Positions 26,098-34,394 of a DNA stretch of 64,000 nt are shown piece by piece. The stretch comes from JBCBRD01 sp039819785. Its GTDB lineage: Bacteria; Pseudomonadota; Alphaproteobacteria; Rhizobiales; Hyphomicrobiaceae. The position numbers and the translations under genes are program-made. Under the pieces are notes generated by a model. That model searched no databases. It was not told where the DNA came from and saw nothing but the letters and a program-made list of their open reading frames with translations. The number at the start of each line of letters is the position of its first letter. The stretch's first letter is position 1. The DNA lies in assembly GCA_039819785.1 (NCBI GenBank), contig JBCBRH010000014.1:1-64000 (forward strand), given 5' to 3'.

Positions 26098-27387
26098 TTA
26101 GCGTTGGGCCAAATCCGGTGGTTGTTTCAGCCACGGTCCGCCATTCCGTCCAATGCGCCTGCCCTCATCGAACAGGGCACGTTGATACTCTGGATCAAAG
26201 AACTGGTTCGCCTTTTTCTTGAAATCAGCCGGGATGGCGAGAAAATTGAATTGCGCACCGTCATCCTTGGCCATGCGGTAAATCCGGTAGGCTTCGCCAA
26301 GGCTCTGGTTCTTGATCAGGGTTGAGATCGCCCGGGCGGCAATCTGGATCGTGCTGGGTTCAACGATCTCCTGTTCGGGTGCGACCTTGCCGTTCTTGAT
26401 GATGTAAAGCCGCCGTATGGGCTTACGGTCATAGAACCGGTCAAACGTCGCAAATGGCACATTTACAGGTGAGACGAACAATTCCCGTGTTGTGCCTCCG
26501 TCAACATGCATTTCCGTAAACGGTTGCCCGTTTGCGACTTGAACATCGATGTTGACCGGCGGCAGCGCACCTGGGATTGACGCGGATGCGAGAATGACTT
26601 TGCGGAACAGTTCCACCGAATGCGAACCGCCGTTGGCTGCAATCTCACCCATGTTCCAGACAACCTGCCGTTGAGCATCGAGGTTGGTTGTGCCAACCAG
26701 AAGCATGCGCCCGCGCCGGTATTCACGCGCGATTTCCCTCAGGAAGCTGCGCGTGACGTATTTGGCGATCAAATGCTGAAGCGGCGTGCTGTCTGTCAGA
26801 GCAGATCCACCCAGCAGACCAGGGAGGATTTGGGCCGTTGCTATCTGTGATGTTTGATATCGCGTCCAGATTTCTTCCAGCGCGTGATCATACTTGGGCC
26901 CAAGGTATGCGAACGGCGCAATAATCGCTCCAGCACTCACGCCGGTCACGACCTCAAATTCGGGCCTCCGCCCGCTCTTTGTCCAACCCGCCAGAACGCC
27001 GGCTCCAAAGGCGCCATCACCACCGCCGCCGGAAAGCGCCAGAATATCGACGACAGGCCGCCCGGACTGACCACGCCCGGCGCCTTGGGCGAGTTGCGGC
27101 ATACTCGGCAACCGCCGCTTTACCTCGGCAATGAAATCTCGGGGAACTTCATCTCCCCAGAAGCGCACCCCTGGCCGTCCGGCAACAACAGCTGTTTGAG
27201 CTTCCATCCCATTAGCTATGCCGTTGCGGCTCAGACTGCTGGCACAGCCAAGTAGGCTGAGGCACGCGGTAGCCAAAACAAAACCGGTCAAGGCCCGACG
27301 AGGAATAGAACCGAACAGTCCCAGCGGGCCAGAGGTTCGACGTGCGGGAATTGGACCCAGCGATACCGGAGCCGGTGAGACTGTCAC
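26098..27387 (-). CDS. Patatin-like phospholipase, predicted lipoprotein
   Basis: The product is a patatin-family lipid acyl hydrolase with a Ser-Asp dyad. Motifs are LSGGGGDGAFGAG (anion hole), GVSAG (nucleophile Ser) and VDGGT (Asp), in normal order. The N-terminal part has FVLATACLSLLGCASS, a lipobox, so the protein is probably anchored in the outer or inner membrane through Cys. I chose GTG 27385-27387 (429 residues), 12-14 bases after GGAGGAG; the open frame begins earlier at a TTG (27474) with no signal. The spacing is long, so the exact start is open. Confidence 0.87.
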   Translation of the reverse strand: MTVSPAPVSLGPIPARRTSGPLGLFGSIPRRALTGFVLATACLSLLGCASSLSRNGIANGMEAQTAVVAGRPGVRFWGDEVPRDFIAEVKRRLPSMPQLAQGAGRGQSGRPVVDILALSGGGGDGAFGAGVLAGWTKSGRRPEFEVVTGVSAGAIIAPFAYLGPKYDHALEEIWTRYQTSQIATAQILPGLLGGSALTDSTPLQHLIAKYVTRSFLREIAREYRRGRMLLVGTTNLDAQRQVVWNMGEIAANGGSHSVELFRKVILASASIPGALPPVNIDVQVANGQPFTEMHVDGGTTRELFVSPVNVPFATFDRFYDRKPIRRLYIIKNGKVAPEQEIVEPSTIQIAARAISTLIKNQSLGEAYRIYRMAKDDGAQFNFLAIPADFKKKANQFFDPEYQRALFDEGRRIGRNGGPWLKQPPDLAQR

Positions 27388-27807
27388 CGATGATATCGTC
27401 TCCTCCAAAACCAACGCACTCTCCGATCCTTGCAGCCCAAGACCCCCTACACATGGCAGCAGGCGCAACTGCAAATGGTATTACAGTTAAAGTGTTGCTA
27501 TCTTGTTGAGTTAACGCCACTTTGCGGCGAGAAAATACACGCACCCGAGTTTGTTGGATATCGAGGAGCCCTGAACGCACCACGATTTCAGCGGCGCTGT
27601 GATCTAAAGACCAGCCAAACCTGGGATTTGAACGACAAAAGTACAAAAAAAGGGCCGGTCGTTGGACCAGCCCTTTAGTTACACTTGGATGAAATGGTGC
27701 TCTAGGCTCCGGACCGCCGGGTGCCAGATGAGCATCAGCCACTCTGGACAAAGTTTTCCGACGAAACGACCCACCTGAGGTCTCGATTCAGAAAGCCGGG
27801 GACAGGC
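27388..27807. other. Intergenic region between the patatin gene and sodB
   Basis: It holds the GGAGGAG site of the patatin gene and the sodB terminator at 27645-27676. No other gene is supported. Confidence 0.4.
27645..27676 (-). terminator. Rho-independent terminator of sodB
   Basis: Read on the minus strand, a GC stem with a 4-base loop (27649-27660 with 27665-27676, one mismatch) is followed by a run of seven T. It lies about 130 bp beyond the sodB stop. Confidence 0.85.
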
Positions 27808-28401
27808 TTATGGAATAAGGCTTTCCACATAGTCCCAATTCACCAGACTGTCGAAAAACGCTTCGAGGTATTTCGGCCGCGCATTACGGTAATCGATGTA
27901 GTAGCTGTGCTCCCACACGTCACAACCCAAGATAGGTTGCGCACCGTGCATCAAGGGGTTTTCCCCATTGGGTGTTTTCATCACTGAAAGTGAGCCGTCT
28001 TTGACGGCAAGCCAACACCAACCTGACCCGAACTGTCCCATACCAGCTGCGATGAAATCTTCACGAACCTTTTCAAGGCCGCCGCTCGCTTCAATCAGCG
28101 GGGCCAATTTGCCCGGAATTTTCGTGCCGCCACCGCCAGCTTTCATCCACTGCCAAAAATGAATGTGATTGTAATGCTGTCCGATCTGATTGATCACGGC
28201 TTGGTCGTTATCGGCAAACGCTTTCTTGCAGATATCTTCAACGCTCATCCCCGCATAGGCCGTACCGTCCCCAGCGATTTCATTTCCTTTCACAACATAG
28301 GCGTTGTGGTGTTTGTCGTGGTGGAATTCCAGCGTCTCCGCTGACATGTAAGGTTGCAGCGCATCATAGGCGTACGGCAGGTCTGGCAGCGTAAAAGCCA
28401 T
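27808..28401 (-). CDS. sodB: Superoxide dismutase, Fe type
   Basis: The enzyme converts superoxide to oxygen and hydrogen peroxide. Metal ligands are His 27 (ETLEFHH), His 79 (YNHIHFW), Asp 161 and His 165 (DVWEHSYYIDY). Gln 75 in GQHYNHIHFW sits where Fe-type enzymes carry their active-site Gln, and Gly in TPNGENPL stands where Mn-type enzymes carry Gln, so I favour iron, though cambialistic use is possible. No signal peptide is present, so it acts in the cytosol. The ATG has GGAGGA 4 bases upstream. Length (197 residues) is normal. Confidence 0.95.
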   Translation of the reverse strand: MAFTLPDLPYAYDALQPYMSAETLEFHHDKHHNAYVVKGNEIAGDGTAYAGMSVEDICKKAFADNDQAVINQIGQHYNHIHFWQWMKAGGGGTKIPGKLAPLIEASGGLEKVREDFIAAGMGQFGSGWCWLAVKDGSLSVMKTPNGENPLMHGAQPILGCDVWEHSYYIDYRNARPKYLEAFFDSLVNWDYVESLIP

Positions 28402-29213
28402 TCAATCCTCCAGGAAAAAATAGAGATAAGTGTCTCACGATCAGCAAGTAGCACACTCGCCAACGAGGTAAACGCGCCAGACACTACCTGGATCCAGCAT
28501 GCGACGCAACGCAGCATGCCCCATCAGCTGGCCCCACCGTTTCCATGCGGTTTTATGCGATCTATTGTCTTGTCGTCTCCGAGCAGAAGGTGCAATCAGG
28601 ATGCCGCATGGAGATGACGCGATCTTGATTAGGCATTGCATTCAGCTCCATCCGTGTGACAGCCGTGTAATTTGATTCACCTGAAACAGTCGGCAAAGAA
28701 AAAGCCTGATTGTCTTCACCTGCCTGATTGTCTTCACCTGGATGAGGACCAGATTGTCCAACTAGTTTCGGCAATCCGGCTGCGACTTGACTGCGAACCC
28801 ATACTGAGAACCCATCAAACTTTGCGATCGCACAATTCGACAAACACACGACTGTCATTCATTGGTTTCAAATCACAACGACACAGCGTGCGAACTTATG
28901 CTCAAGCCAAACCACCGTTCATTCAAGCAGGGTTCAGTCCTGAATACTCCTGTATCAAGCGGTTAAACTGCCGTTGGATAGGGGAAATATAACGAACGCG
29001 TTGATTTCGTTTGACAGAATTGCTAGTCGGTAGTTGTCAACGCACAAAACAGCAGACGAGCTGTGCGGAATTATGCCTAGGCAAACAAACATCTCGTTAG
29101 AAAACTATTTGTGGCGCCGGCGGGGCGTTGTTAATGAAAAATCGATTTTCTAGCGACAATGTTTTGCAAAGCCCTCTAGGTTTCGCAAATCGCCCAGTTA
29201 AAGAGAGATCATC
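28402..29213. other. Long AT-richer intergenic region upstream of the H-NS-like gene
   Basis: No gene is convincing in these 812 bases. A minus-strand frame at 28562-28858 contains an 18 bp tandem duplication but no ribosome binding site. The right half is richer in A and T than the neighbours, which fits a control region bound by the H-NS-like product. The sodB promoter should lie at the left end. Confidence 0.4.
28704..28739. repeat. Exact tandem duplication, 18 bp x 2
   Basis: The unit GCCTGATTGTCTTCACCT occurs twice in direct contact (28704-28721 and 28722-28739) without mismatch. It lies in an otherwise empty region. Confidence 0.85.
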
Positions 29214-29567
29214 ATGACGGCACGAAAAGGAAAAACGACTAAAATGGCAAGCGTAAACATCGCAAAGATGTCTTTGAAAGAGCTGCTCGATCATCGCGAC
29301 GAAGTTGATTTCGCCATCGCCGAGGCACGCGAGCGCGAACGCGTTGAAGTTCTGTCAAAAATGCAGGAGCTGGCAATTGAAGCGGGCTTCTCAATGAACG
29401 AGCTTGTCGGTGGGAAAGGCAAGGCCAAGGGCAAGACAACCGTTTCCGTGGCAAAATACGCCAACCCAGATAACCGCGCCGAAACCTGGACGGGTCGAGG
29501 CCGCAAGCCAAACTGGCTGGTGGAACGTCTGAAAAAAGGTGCCGACGTCGAAGACTTCGCAATCTAA
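29214..29567 (+). CDS. H-NS-family nucleoid protein
   Basis: The 117-residue product is a DNA-binding, AT-preferring silencer of the H-NS type found in alpha- and betaproteobacteria (HvrA-like). Residues 15-60 form the oligomerising helices (KMSLKELLDHRDEVDFAIAEARERERVEVLSKM). A basic Lys/Gly linker follows, then the C-terminal core KYANPDNRAETWTGRGRKPNWL, with the minor-groove motif TWTGRGRKPNW at 91-101. The ATG has AGAGAG about 7 bases upstream; an in-frame ATG at residue 11 is less likely. The AT-rich leader suggests autoregulation. A terminator follows at 29704. Confidence 0.92.
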   Translation: MTARKGKTTKMASVNIAKMSLKELLDHRDEVDFAIAEARERERVEVLSKMQELAIEAGFSMNELVGGKGKAKGKTTVSVAKYANPDNRAETWTGRGRKPNWLVERLKKGADVEDFAI

Positions 29568-29703
29568 GCGGCTCAACCGATTAGTCAGACCAGGAATTCA
29601 GACGGCGCGTCGCTGAGGGCTCTAGCAGGCCGATGATTGGCCCGGGACCAGATGGTCCCCGGCCGAGGCGTCTGAGACAAGATGGATCTGGGACAAGATG
29701 AAC

Positions 29704-29738
29704 AAAGGCCGATCGTTGAAAAACGGTCGGCTTTTTTT
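29704..29738 (+). terminator. Rho-independent terminator
   Basis: GCCGATCGTT (29708-29717) pairs with AACGGTCGGC (29722-29731) around a GAAA loop, with one G-T wobble, and a run of seven T follows. It lies 140 bp after the H-NS-like gene. Confidence 0.88.
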
Positions 29739-29788
29739 GTGCGCTTTAGAGCGTTGTGGCGAGGAATTTCAGAACTGCGGTCGTCCAG

Positions 29789-29828
29789 CAACCAAAGCCA
29801 TGGTCTGCCAACCAAAGCCATGGCCTGC
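29789..29828. repeat. Tandem duplication, 20 bp x 2 (one mismatch)
   Basis: The unit CAACCAAAGCCATGGTCTGC at 29789-29808 is repeated at 29809-29828 with a single T to C change. It is not in a coding region. Confidence 0.8.
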
Positions 29829-29873
29829 GCGGCAAGTGAACACTCAGCTTCGGGTAGGACGAATTCGTGCGGT

Positions 29874-30161
29874 CTAATCAGTCGAGGCGCCAAATGCCTT
29901 TTCCCACACAGTCAGCAGCACGAGGTTGATTGACCCTATGGCAGCAAAAGCAGATGACACGGTCTGCGCATCGCCAGATGGCAGTCCCATGCCAAGCCCA
30001 CCATGCTGGAATATCAGTGCGGCAGCGGCACACCCCAGTGCAAGGCAGCAGTAAACCAGCCCCACGGTCCGAACGGATTGAGCGCGTATTGACGAGATCT
30101 CGGAACGCCTGTCGTGACCGTTTTTGTCGAAATCGCCATGATCGCCAAAGTCAAACGACAT
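29874..30161 (-). CDS. Small hypothetical membrane protein
   Basis: The 95-residue product starts MSFDFGDHGDFDKNGHDRRSEI and has two membrane segments: one at VRTVGLVYCCLALGCAAAALIF and one near the end at FAAIGSINLVLLTVW. ATG 30159-30161 is chosen because GGGG stands 7-8 bases before it; a longer frame to 30221 lacks a ribosome binding site. It may sit in one transcript after the CCA-enzyme gene, since both read left, but that gene ends at 30246, upstream of it. Family unknown. Confidence 0.6.
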   Translation of the reverse strand: MSFDFGDHGDFDKNGHDRRSEISSIRAQSVRTVGLVYCCLALGCAAAALIFQHGGLGMGLPSGDAQTVSSAFAAIGSINLVLLTVWEKAFGASTD

Positions 30162-30245
30162 ACCAAAACCCCACGCAACATCAACCCATCGATTGATGTC
30201 TTGTAGCGCAAAACAATGCATTTGAAAGGATCTTTTAATCAGTCA

Positions 30246-31601
30246 TTAGCTTTTGGCGATATACGGCCCAGCCAACTCGGTCAGCTTATTCTCTAACAAC
30301 ACCCGATCAGTCGGGCAATTCTCATCGATCCACCAGCCATGCAGACGGTGTAAAACAATACCGATATCCGGACCCGCGGGAACGCCAAGTGCGACAACAT
30401 CTTTACCACTGATCGGCAGCTGCGGAAACGTCATGCGGTCTAAAAGCCACAATTGGTCCTGGCGCCACTGGCAATCAATTGGATCGCCGGAAATCGCCCA
30501 GGCCCATCGGCCCGCCAGTTGCAGAAGCTGTGAAGAATGCCCGGCCCCATGCTGGTCCACTGCCTTACGGAACGCGCATTCATCCGCATCGCGTCGAAAC
30601 ACACCGCTGTGAGCAAGACCAATGAGTGCAGCCAAACAGCTGGCGTCATGATTTGAAAGTCGAAAAGCCTTGGCAAAGTCCGCAACGGTCTCTTGAGTCG
30701 CACCACCGATAAATCCAAGTGCATCTACGCCATTGCTCATCCCGTCAGTCAGACTGGTTTTTGGGATGTCGCACGCCTCCATCTGGATATAGCGCTCCAG
30801 TTGGGCAGACCGCTCGGCCCAGTCGCAATCCCCGAACACAACACGGAGCACACCGCATTCAATCATGCTCTGCAGGACATCGCGAAGGCGACGTCGGCTG
30901 GTGAGGATTTTGAGCAATTCATCACGGACACGCTCTGCCGAAAGCTGTTTCAGCCCTTCACGCTCAGCCTGGATTGCGTTTAAACCATCGCGATCAAACG
31001 GCCCTTCGGCAAAACGCCCCGAGAACCGATAAAACCGCAGTATGCGCAAATAGTCTTCACGAATGCGCTCCACCGGATCGCCGATGTAACACACACGTTT
31101 TGCATCCAGATCCGCGCGCCCACGGCCAGTCGGATCAAAGATTTCGCCCGAGCGATCGCAATAAAGCGCGTTGATTGTGAAGTCCCGGCGTCGCGCATCC
31201 TCCGCCCAATCGGTCGTGAATTCCACGACGGCGCGCCGGCCATCCGTATGCGCATCGCGCCGCAGTGTGGTCACTTCGAAGGCATCCGGAAATTGCTGAT
31301 CACCAGTTCGCAATGTGCCAGTTCTCAATGTGATTGTGCCATGCGCAAGACCAGTGGGATAAGCGTGAAGGTCTGTATGGGCGTCCGCAATGGCCAAAAC
31401 GGAATTCGGTAAGGCGGTTGTCGCGATATCAACGTCGGTTATACGCCGGCCCATCAGCCCGTCGCGTACACATCCGCCAACAAGCCGGGCTTCAAAACCA
31501 GCCCCTTCAAGTGCGTCGAACACTGTCTTGAGACTGGGCGCGCTTAACACAGTTTCCAGGCTGCGGAGCGCCCGCACGCGATCAGACACTGCCCGGCTCA
31601 C
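30246..31601 (-). CDS. cca: CCA tRNA nucleotidyltransferase / poly(A) polymerase family
   Basis: The enzyme adds or repairs the 3' CCA of tRNA. The 451-residue product has the class II nucleotidyltransferase head: LVGGCVRDGLMGRRITDVDIATTA (metal-binding DVD), EVTTLRRDAHTDGRRAVVEFT, RRDFTINALYCD and RIREDYLRILRFYRF. A C-terminal helical region follows. The start is GTG 31599-31601, two bases after the stop of the DUF6111 gene and about 7 bases after GGAGGGG. The operon Nudix-DUF6111-cca is tight. A poly(A) polymerase role cannot be excluded, but the alphaproteobacterial family with this context is CCA-adding. Confidence 0.92.
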   Translation of the reverse strand: MSRAVSDRVRALRSLETVLSAPSLKTVFDALEGAGFEARLVGGCVRDGLMGRRITDVDIATTALPNSVLAIADAHTDLHAYPTGLAHGTITLRTGTLRTGDQQFPDAFEVTTLRRDAHTDGRRAVVEFTTDWAEDARRRDFTINALYCDRSGEIFDPTGRGRADLDAKRVCYIGDPVERIREDYLRILRFYRFSGRFAEGPFDRDGLNAIQAEREGLKQLSAERVRDELLKILTSRRRLRDVLQSMIECGVLRVVFGDCDWAERSAQLERYIQMEACDIPKTSLTDGMSNGVDALGFIGGATQETVADFAKAFRLSNHDASCLAALIGLAHSGVFRRDADECAFRKAVDQHGAGHSSQLLQLAGRWAWAISGDPIDCQWRQDQLWLLDRMTFPQLPISGKDVVALGVPAGPDIGIVLHRLHGWWIDENCPTDRVLLENKLTELAGPYIAKS

Positions 31602-31603
31602 AC

Positions 31604-31909
31604 CTACTGCCCCTCCACGGCTCCGTTGCGTCGCGGGTCCCCAGGCGAGTACCCACCTGGAACGATTTTCCCATCACGAAACACAGGTGGAGAGTAGATT
31701 TCGCTTGGCTTGTGCGCCGTCATGTTCCCAAACGCGACCATCACGCCGAGCATCAACAACACGCCGCCGGCAAACAGCCAGATGAAAGGTGCGTCATCAA
31801 TGGTCTGTTGACGTGACGCGCTTTTGCCCCGCATGACGAAAATATATGTGAAGTACAAGAGCGTCGGCAGTAGCAGCAGAATGATATTCTCGAGAACGAT
31901 CCTGACCAT
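31604..31909 (-). CDS. DUF6111 family small membrane protein
   Basis: The 101-residue protein has two membrane segments (IILLLLPTLLYFTYIFVM and FIWLFAGGVLLMLGVMVAF) and a soluble tail with HKPSEIYSPPVFRDGKIVPGGY, the pattern of DUF6111. Its ATG overlaps the stop of the Nudix gene (TAATG), and the cca gene starts two bases after its end. The family is found mainly in this genomic context. Its function is unknown. Confidence 0.88.
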   Translation of the reverse strand: MVRIVLENIILLLLPTLLYFTYIFVMRGKSASRQQTIDDAPFIWLFAGGVLLMLGVMVAFGNMTAHKPSEIYSPPVFRDGKIVPGGYSPGDPRRNGAVEGQ

Positions 31910-32622
31910 TAGCCAAAAAGCCTTTCGCGCATGTTCTTTAAAATCCCTGCGGTTGCTCCCCAGATGAACCGGTCATCATAGGTGACGGCGTAATACCGTC
32001 TCTCACGTCCATTTATCGAGCGGGCGTGGATGTCCATTCGCGTCGAATCCATCAAGAAATTCAGCGGCACTGTAAAAAGCTCAGCAACCTCGGATGGGTT
32101 TGGCTCTGGAATGAACTTCGGATCAATCAGCCCAACCATTGGCTGGATCGTGTAACCCGTTCCCGTTCGATAGGTTTCAAGAAATCCAAGCGGCTCGACA
32201 AATCGAGTTGTTAACCCGATTTCTTCTTCCGCCTCCCGCAAAGCAGCTTCCGCGGGACCAGGATCGTTTGCATCCACTTTGCCGCCTGGAAATGAAATCT
32301 GGCCTGCATGCGTAGGCAGATGCGATGTCCTCAACGTGAAGTATACATCTAACGCCGCGTTGTCGACCACGCCGATTAGCACAGCCGCGGGCTTGAGGGC
32401 GGCCACGCCGGGTTCTCCAGTCCCACGCTCGAAACGGTTAAGGGCATCGGGGTTTAGGTCATCATCTCCAGGGCCTGGCCCCGGTTCATTTGATTGCACC
32501 TGAAGACGCTGTGAATCTGGTAGACCCGCCCGTGTATCGTATCCATCAGCGGTAAACGATGGAAAAGACAACCGCGCTTTTGCTCGGGCGCGGAAATCTG
32601 ATGTCGAAATCGGCAAAACCAC
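31909..32622 (-). CDS. Nudix hydrolase, CoA pyrophosphatase (NudL-like)
   Basis: The product should hydrolyse CoA and derivatives to 3',5'-ADP and phosphopantetheine. The Nudix box reads GGKVDANDPGPAEAALREAEEEIGL. Just before it, YFTLRTSHLPTHAGQISFPGG matches the UPF0035 motif of CoA-specific members. The frame is open to ATG 32775, but the extra 51 residues are rich in Cys and Pro and unlike the family. I chose GTG 32620-32622, just before STSDFRARAKARLS, which is where family members begin. This start is not certain. It is the first gene of the Nudix-DUF6111-cca operon. Confidence 0.88.
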   Translation of the reverse strand: MVLPISTSDFRARAKARLSFPSFTADGYDTRAGLPDSQRLQVQSNEPGPGPGDDDLNPDALNRFERGTGEPGVAALKPAAVLIGVVDNAALDVYFTLRTSHLPTHAGQISFPGGKVDANDPGPAEAALREAEEEIGLTTRFVEPLGFLETYRTGTGYTIQPMVGLIDPKFIPEPNPSEVAELFTVPLNFLMDSTRMDIHARSINGRERRYYAVTYDDRFIWGATAGILKNMRERLFG

Positions 32623-32900
32623 TTTGCTTTTCACCCCGGTCGGCCTGCCCCACGGTTTGGATGCCCGACAGGAGCAACCGGAACGTGGATGTATCTCATT
32701 TGTGCCGCAGAAATCAGGCAACGCAACTCTCGTGTTTGGTAAACCACACGAACAGATGTGGGTCTTCACACCCATAATTTGTAGATTGTGTGCGGTGTTT
32801 ACAGGCAGCCTGCCTCTCAGATTTAATTGGAATGCGTCGTATGCAAGGCCTCAGATCAGGACAACGGGCGATGGAATTCCGCCGTTCTTTGGGAGCAACC

Positions 32901-34136
32901 ATGTCAGCAATGATCCGCAAACGTTTCGTCATCGCAGCCGTGGCAACACTCGCGATAGCAATAACCGGTTTGGGCCTCGGCGCGGGCACAGCTTATGCGC
33001 GATCCGATGCAGCCGCGTTCGAAGCGACGTTGTCTACCAAGGATCGTAAGGCATTCAATGCCTATCTGACCGCGAAAACGTTCCATGACGCTGATAAGGA
33101 CGCGTTTTGGGCCAAAGTCTCCACAAAACGAAAAAAGCGCCGCGCCAAAATCCGCAAGGGCGCGCTGGTGACGGAACGCGACTACGTCACAGCATTTCCG
33201 CCTGAGTTTGAAGGCCCGGAGTTGTCAAAAGCGCTCGCCTCGAAATGGAAGGCCTGGCAAACCCGAGACGCAGACAAAGGACCAGCCAGGAAGCGCTCGA
33301 CATTGCCCGGCGTTAAAGACTTCCTGAGGAACGCAAAACGATATTATGGCTTTTTGCCCGAGCGCATCCCAGAACGGGAATTCAAACGCCGATATGCAGC
33401 TGAAGCGTTACGGCTTGGCTTGTCGCAAGAACAGGTGGTCCGGGTGTATGCCCTGGAAACAGGTGGCAATGGCACAGCTGACATGCAGGCCGGCATCCAT
33501 CCGATCTCCAAGAAGGGCCGGCCGATTTCATCAGCCTTGGGCTACGCGCAACTACTCAACGCCAACTCAACGAGCGAACTGGCAAAACACGGCAACAACT
33601 TCCTCAAGCGGCTCGAGCGGATGCGCGATCAGGCCGACAATGAAGCGCGCCGCGCGCGGTTGGACCGGAAAATCACGAGCCTGCGTAAAATGGTCCGCAA
33701 GGCAAAAAGCATCCCCTTCAACTGGGGACGGCATCGCAAGTTCGCGCGAACCGGGCCAGGCTTAGGGATCCACGCGCTGAACCTGGACGGTGACATCGGT
33801 CCCTGGCTCCAGGTGATCAAGCTGAAGGGCATCAAGGAATTGGCCGAACGCAAAGGCCGTGATGACTTGGACAGCACCGAGCTTGAGCTGATGAACCTAG
33901 CAGGACCATCGACCGGATTGGAAATGATGAGTGCAATCGGTTTGAGTATGCCAACGGTGAACTTCTTTGCACGCCGTGGGTATGAGCGGAATTCAGTCGT
34001 ACGGGGCCGCACGTCGACCGAACTGCTGGCGGAACTGAAAAAGCGGATGGACTACAATGAACGCAACTCCGGGGCGAAGGAATTCGTCCAGGTGTTCAAA
34101 GAATTGAACGCAAAGCAAAAGCGCGCCCAACGTTAG
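32901..34136 (+). CDS. Secreted transglycosylase-like (SLT-fold) protein
   Basis: The 411-residue product starts at an ATG 6 bases after GGGAG. A signal peptide covers residues 1-33 (IAAVATLAIAITGLGLGAGTAYA). The middle carries VVRVYALETGGNGTADMQAGIHPISKKGRPISSALGYAQLLNANS, which recalls the catalytic Glu, GxxQ and hydrophobic helices of lytic transglycosylases (ETGG followed by SSALGYAQLL). The N-terminal half is rich in Lys and Arg. It probably acts on peptidoglycan in the periplasm, but an enzyme activity is inferred only. Gene neighbours give no help. Confidence 0.75.
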   Translation: MSAMIRKRFVIAAVATLAIAITGLGLGAGTAYARSDAAAFEATLSTKDRKAFNAYLTAKTFHDADKDAFWAKVSTKRKKRRAKIRKGALVTERDYVTAFPPEFEGPELSKALASKWKAWQTRDADKGPARKRSTLPGVKDFLRNAKRYYGFLPERIPEREFKRRYAAEALRLGLSQEQVVRVYALETGGNGTADMQAGIHPISKKGRPISSALGYAQLLNANSTSELAKHGNNFLKRLERMRDQADNEARRARLDRKITSLRKMVRKAKSIPFNWGRHRKFARTGPGLGIHALNLDGDIGPWLQVIKLKGIKELAERKGRDDLDSTELELMNLAGPSTGLEMMSAIGLSMPTVNFFARRGYERNSVVRGRTSTELLAELKKRMDYNERNSGAKEFVQVFKELNAKQKRAQR

Positions 34137-34394
34137 TGGCATTGGCGGGCCAGACGCCTCCAGGTTCAGCACGTGCCCTGTCGACAACGAAAGGTCATTC
34201 AAGCAATCACTTACACATCGGGCGTACTCGATAGCTGCCGGCAACCGGTTCTTCAAGTGTAAGGCAACATTCCTACCGTCTTGTGTTCAACGCCTTGGGT
34301 GGAATACGCGGCACTAAGAGATCAATTGCCCAAGACCACGGTGACGAGATCCGAGATCGAGCCACCTAGGGGAAACACACCGCGTCCAAGCAAC

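Larger units (their letters stand above)
29568..29873. other. Gap after the H-NS-like gene
   Basis: It contains the terminator at 29704-29738 and a 20 bp tandem repeat at 29789-29828. No gene is seen. Confidence 0.4.

Noticed and set aside
27388..27474. Longer N-terminus of the patatin lipoprotein from TTG 27474
   Set aside because: It would place about 75 residues before the lipobox, and no ribosome binding site is present there.
28562..28858. 98-residue minus-strand frame with the GEDNQA repeat
   Set aside because: No ribosome binding site precedes the ATG, codon use looks random and the region is AT-rich control DNA.
32623..32775. Longer N-terminus of the Nudix protein from ATG 32775
   Set aside because: The 51 extra residues are Cys/Pro-rich and absent from the family as I know it; still, this is an ATG and cannot be fully excluded.
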